Shown here: positions 59,729-64,000 of the stretch, one piece after another
Layout: each line of letters begins with the position of its first letter
How positions within the stretch are numbered: position 1 is the first letter of the stretch
Source of the DNA: Entoloma clypeatum
Taxonomy: Eukaryota > Basidiomycota > Agaricomycetes > Agaricales > Entolomataceae
Assembly (NCBI GenBank): GCA_963565915.1
Contig: OY751491.1
Coordinates: 3,906,001 to 3,970,000, forward strand
Length of the DNA: 64,000 nucleotides
Direction of reading: 5' to 3'
The notes under the pieces: model-generated
What the model saw: the letters and a program-made list of their open reading frames with translations, nothing else
Database searches by the model: none
Told to the model about the DNA's origin: nothing
Translations under genes and position numbers: made by a program

Positions 59729-61108
59729 ATGGCTGCACAAAATGCGGGAAAGCAGGCCCCACCCTCAAGTTCTCGTGTGGTAGGTAGAAAGCCATAGGTT
59801 CCATCTCTGAGCGAGCGCTGATCTTACATGTATCAGACAGGAGTTGTGGTATTTTATCTTGTTGCTGCACTAGCAGTGCGTTGCTTCTATCATCTGATGC
59901 TTTGAAACCAGCTTACCTTCAATATTTGACAGATGGTTATGGCGTACGTGACGCTTGGTACCTTTTAAACGTCGCATTTTGATAGACCTTCGTTCAGAAA
60001 CAAATGGGTCTTGAATGTGACCTCCGCCCCGCTCTTTTTCCTCTGGACTCAACTCATGATTGCCGTCCTGCTTTTCGTCGCATCCGACGCACTACGGCTG
60101 CTACCCGATAGATTAACATTCGACCCCAAAATATGCAGAGGCCTCGTCGCGATGGTCGGGTTGAATGTGCTGAGTCTCAGGTTCGTTCCCTGAAACAGTT
60201 TGTTCCCATTTTGACATCGACCTCTCCCACAGTTTCAGCAACTACACTCTCAAATACGTCGATGCATCCTTCTATCAAGTCGCACGCGGTCTCGTCCTTC
60301 CTTTCACAGTCGCCGTCTCCTTCGTTGTTCTGCACACCCGCCCATCACTCCGCATTCTCGTAGCCTGCACTTTCGTTACCATTGGATTCTTCGTTGGTGT
60401 TTTCCTCGACGGAACACCTTTATCTTTTGTTGGCATCTTCTTCGGTGTCGCCAGCTCCGTGATCACAGCCATGCATTCCGTGGTCATCAAGCAAACCTTG
60501 AGCGTCGTCGACGGGAGTGCCCTCCTCCTTTCGTGGTACACCAATCTCCTAAGTGCATTCATTCTCCTGCCGCTCTGCGTCCTTGCCGGTGAAGGCCCCG
60601 GCGTCGTCTCGCTGTTGTTCGGTGCCGAAGAAGTCGCGGCAACTGCTGGAAGCATGAGCCCCTTCCAGACGTTTATGTGGGGTTCATTGATCACCGTGCG
60701 CTGCCTTCCTTTATCCCCTTTTTTCTACGACATCTAACCCGGACATGATATTAGGGCGCTATCGGCTTTTTGATGAGCATTGCCAGTCTTCTCTCCATTC
60801 AAGTCACGTCCCCCATCACCCACATGATCTCCTCCGCCGTCCGGGGCGTCGCAGCCTCCCTCCTGGGAATGTGGCTATTCCACGATGTTATCAGCACGTA
60901 CGCCTCCCTCCCATCACCTCGGTATATCCCCGTGCTTGCCTGACTTTATGATTCCAACAGCGGACGAGCATCGTCTATCGCAATCATCCTATTCGGATCG
61001 TTCTACTACACCTGGGTAAAGCACCAAGAAACTAGAAAACCCGTCCCCTCCGTCAATGGATATGAGCGAGTGAATATGCACGACATCGAGTCGGGTAAAC
61101 CCAAGTAA
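59729..61108 (+). CDS. Nucleotide-sugar transporter, GDP-fucose type (SLC35C1-like)
   Basis: Seven exons (59729-59779, 59837-59875, 59933-59943, 59998-60180, 60233-60695, 60755-60897, 60961-61108) give 345 aa in a closed frame. The third exon is only 11 nt. About ten hydrophobic helices are visible, from FYLVAALAMVMANKW to SSIAIILFGSFYYTW. The sequence order YTLKYVDASFYQVARGL, TPLSFVGIFFGVASSV, then IKQTLSVVDGS, SWYTNLLSAFILLPL and VTSPITHMISSAVRGVAA parallels the GDP-fucose carrier SLC35C1. It would swap GDP-fucose for GMP across the Golgi membrane. The presence of gmd and GDP-fucose synthase nearby supports this substrate. GDP-mannose or another sugar nucleotide remains possible. Confidence 0.88.
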
Positions 61109-61340
61109 TGTACGGCTCTAACGCATGAATACCTCCGCTTGGCGGCTTGGTAGGAAATATAATATATAGACGGCTTTTGTTACACCATTGCCAAGCAATA
61201 GATGATTGTCTGACAGCACCTCTGTTGTAGGTGATCGAACCTCATCAACGAGACAAGAACGTTTTCGACCAGGCCTCCCGGCGTTATTATTTTTTTTTTT
61301 CCATCTAAGCTGTAATCCTAGTACCACATCTGAGCCTCGG

Positions 61341-61682
61341 ATGTGGCGACTCTCCCTGCACTACCTGGCCAGTGCATCAATGGATGAGATAGTCGTCAAC
61401 ATCTTCTCGCACATCGAGAAGGAGTCAAGGATTGGGCTAAGGTACACTCGTAAAACGTTCGCTGTGCCTGCACTGGACGACCTCTGGTATTCCCAGCCGT
61501 CTTCCTTGTTGCGTCTCCTACATTGTGCGGCCCATCCCGCCGGTTCCCTTACCCCAGGCTTCCCTTTTTCTTCCTCAAGCTGGTCTCATTCCCTCGGATC
61601 GGGCTTATTGATCACTTTTGGCTATCTCGGTGAGTTTTTATCCTTTTCATTTCCATCTCAAAAACATTGTGTTTATGTGTAG
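61341..61682 (+). pseudogene. F-box gene relic
   Basis: A frame from 61341 reads MDEIVVNIFSHIEKESRIG, then LDDLWYSQPSSLLRLL. This is the N-terminal F-box pattern of the genes at 41706 and 49672. It breaks off at 61682, and no LRR-like region follows downstream, so it is a truncated F-box copy. The region 61109-61340 contains only a T-run and no exon. Confidence 0.6.
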
Positions 61683-62573
61683 AACAAAAGGCCCTCTATA
61701 CGGGCGTTTCCTCGATGTGGCGCAATTTCGTGTTTTTATGACTGAAGGGACTTAGGTAGGGAATGAACCATATCTCAGTCAGCTTTCATTCATTTTCCGT
61801 CGCTCCCATCTCAAGGTCAACATATTCAGGTGTAGAAAAAGGGCCCAAGTAGACGAGAGCCTGGTGCTAGTGCAATTTGGGGGGTTTTTTGACCAGAAAG
61901 TGCTGTGCTGGCACATATATCTCCCCAACAAGGGTAGGTATTTCGTCAGTCTCTTTTGCACCTTAAAGCACTACTAAAAAAGCCCTAGAACCGATACATA
62001 GGTCTCTCCAATCCCACTCGTTTGTGCTTTATTGGGATTTTGAAAAGATTTTGATATATCACAGATGGCGGGCCATTTTGACCGAGACATCCCATACCAT
62101 GGTGAAATCCTGCACCTGCAGGTGTCACACCTATCAAGGGTGTGGTGTGGGTGGTTCAGTCACCTCGCGAACAGTCCTGAACTATATATTTCCTTTTTGG
62201 GCCGTTTTCGGCGCTCGGATGTCTTTTACTGACTAGTATGGATTCGTTCGTGGCTGTCTTTTAGTCCCGTTTGCGCGTTCTCCATCATCACGCCATCAGT
62301 CCGCTCGGCTGGAAGTGTATCATTGCTCTATAGTGCCAGCGGGACGCGTAGGAACCTTACCGAGGGTATCAGGAAATCGACAACATAGTTGAGGCTTGCA
62401 GGTCAGAGGCGCCACCACGAAGCAGAGAAAGCAGAGGGAAAGGACGTTCTCGAACCATTCCTCATCAGTTTGAAAGAATATATGATATAGGTGCATATTC
62501 GTTTATAATTCCCAGTACAAGTGCTTTCGGGAACTGTTATGATTTAGGTGTATTATCCTAGTACGCAATATTT
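61683..62573. other. Intergenic after the F-box relic
   Basis: No exon supported. Two loosely similar stretches (about 61690-61740 and 61840-61900; GGGCG/CAATTT/GTTTTTTGAC-like words) hint at decayed repeats. Confidence 0.35.
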
Positions 62574-63222
62574 CTAGACCTCTGGTCCGGGCGAAAGAAT
62601 AGTCAGTCACTTTACAAAGCTATGCCGTAAGACTCACTTTGGAAGTTCCAGAGTTGGGGCCGGCCTCCATTGTACGGCTCCAACGTTAATTGAGAGTCTG
62701 TGCTACCAGGAAATGTAAGTGCGGCGTTGCCCGAGGCTGAATCTTGAACCCTGTGATGGGAAAAAACATTTGCATCGCTCGCGGAAGAACAAAAATGACA
62801 GGTGAACAGCTACCCACCTCCAGAACAGCCCGTTTGAGATGATGGACCAAGCGTACGGCCTGTCTGAGCCAGTGACCCCGTGGACCCCGACGGCGATGTA
62901 CTTCTTATCCGGCGATCCAGTGCGCTGGAAGAAGAACCGACCTTTGCCGTCGGGTCTCACACTCCACTAGGCAATGGTGATACTCTAAGGAGAAATGGAA
63001 TAGAAAAAAACAGTATCAAACACATACGACATGGAAGAGAGGTGCCTCTTCGTTCCCAGGGATAGTCCCAACTAGTCAAGGTGGGGAACATGTAGTGAAC
63101 TCAGGCCAAAGATCAAAAGAAGCTAGACATGTCTACGCACCCTGGTTGTTGCCGCGAAGGGTGATCACTAGCGGATTGACGGAACTCTTTATGACGTAGT
63201 TTCCAGGTTGTAAAGTGGCCAT
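62574..63222 (-). CDS. Small beta-trefoil-like protein
   Basis: Five minus-strand exons (63222-63141, 63071-63028, 62966-62818, 62750-62638, 62581-62574) give 131 aa; the last exon is only 8 nt. The sequence shows about three related units: LQPGNYVIKSSVNP...FHVWSVRPDG, KKYIAVGVHGV...YAWSIISNG and GNAALTFPGSTDS...QLWNFQ. Each ends in an aromatic W-S/N-hydrophobic step, as in Q-x-W beta-trefoils. No signal peptide, so it is likely cytosolic. Size and pattern recall mushroom protease-inhibitor (I66-like) and ricin-B-like lectin families. Which of these, if either, cannot be told here. Confidence 0.68.
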
Positions 63223-64000
63223 GTCGAGCGGTAGAAGGCGAGGGCGATGAAACTGTAGGTAGAAAAGTGGATGTCGAGCTGAGGCCGATGGGTGTACAAG
63301 CCCTAGTCAGCCATTATATACCCCCAGTGCGACCTCCCGTAGGAAATCGCATGCAGGGGCGAGTCCGGATGTCGTGTCAGATCGCTCACATCAGCAAACC
63401 CCATGTGGACGGGCCAGACGAAAATACCTAAAATATGAGCACCCCCGCCCTGATCGGAGCCAACATTTGCCAGTAGATATGTCCAAAGATAACTTAGATT
63501 TGTATCGTACTAGTCCACCTTTTCATCATGTGTAGCGTGTTTAACGTTGGTCCACTTACAAGTTACAAGCGCAATGTACGAGGAATGACTCTTCCTAATC
63601 CCGTCGTTAGAAATAATATAGGAAGGCGTGGGTGGGCATTTGCATGATTGTTGTTTGCACATAATATGCATACCTGGTCTGGGTTTTCGTAATGTTCTGA
63701 CTGATGTGAGAATCTTCATCGATCTAATGAAATACCTATGGGTTGACGAATATATAAAGACTCGCATGCTACAACCATTGGGTACCATTGCTTCCAGGCG
63801 GTGATGACTGGCATGTTGGCCGTCCCCGCTGGACGCCATGTGGCACTGAAACCGCCCTTGTTGCGCCCTTGGTCTCAGAAAATGCCCACCGGGGGGTTAG
63901 CGGGGTGACAGCGGCCCCCCCCGCCGCGCCAATTCTGAAAGGACAGGGAGACGGTGTATAAACCTATTTGCTTGTCTGAAGTGCTGGGGAATTTGCTGGC
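63223..64000. other. Upstream of the beta-trefoil gene to window end
   Basis: A TATATA-type box (CATTATATACCC near 63311) fits the promoter of the minus-strand beta-trefoil gene. A CCCC/GGGG-rich tract lies at about 63890-63925. No exon supported. Confidence 0.45.

Overview
The window looks like nuclear DNA of an Agaricomycete (mushroom-forming basidiomycete). Genes are split by many short GT-AG introns of about 45-60 nt. There are several rapidly evolving F-box proteins, and mushroom-lineage families appear (DUF7587- and DUF6698-type proteins, a Plavaka-type transposase, an Ulp1-protease/DDE-transposase gene, an HNH_2-type nuclease). I worked splice sites out by hand from reading-frame continuity. 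The coordinates given for exons are therefore models, but each complete model closes exactly in frame unless I say otherwise.

Layout. 1-4735 is mobile DNA: a damaged Ulp1-like protease plus pogo-like DDE transposase gene, with a perfect inverted copy of its central part at 1-1092. 3053-11220 is repeated, with no difference that I noticed, at 11421-19588. The two copies lie on either side of a 200-N gap (11221-11420), so this is most simply two overlapping contigs that were not merged. The segment holds the transposase half, a 511-aa oxygenase-like protein (6492-8127) and a tail-anchored DUF7587 protein (8453-10281). 19896-25380 holds a DUF6698-type gene, a divergent Cys-rich unknown gene and a deaminase-like gene. 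26033-29799 is a Plavaka-type transposase, followed by 2.7 kb of gene-poor DNA.

32521-43385 has an alpha/beta hydrolase, two F-box genes, a SUZ-domain gene, a DUG1-type dipeptidase and a third F-box gene broken by an in-frame TGA. 44021-61108 holds GDP-mannose 4,6-dehydratase (44021-45531), GDP-L-fucose synthase (45893-47414), FAD synthase, a fourth F-box gene, a small secreted protein, an HNH nuclease-like gene, MRE11 and a nucleotide-sugar transporter resembling the GDP-fucose carrier. The last 3 kb holds an F-box relic and a small beta-trefoil-like protein.

Functional theme. The two enzymes that make GDP-L-fucose from GDP-mannose are adjacent and convergent, and a likely Golgi GDP-fucose transporter lies about 12 kb away. 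The window thus appears to carry a loose GDP-fucose synthesis and delivery locus. Three head-to-head pairs with short shared promoters (SUZ/DUG1, GDP-fucose synthase/FAD synthase, MRE11/transporter) may be co-regulated.
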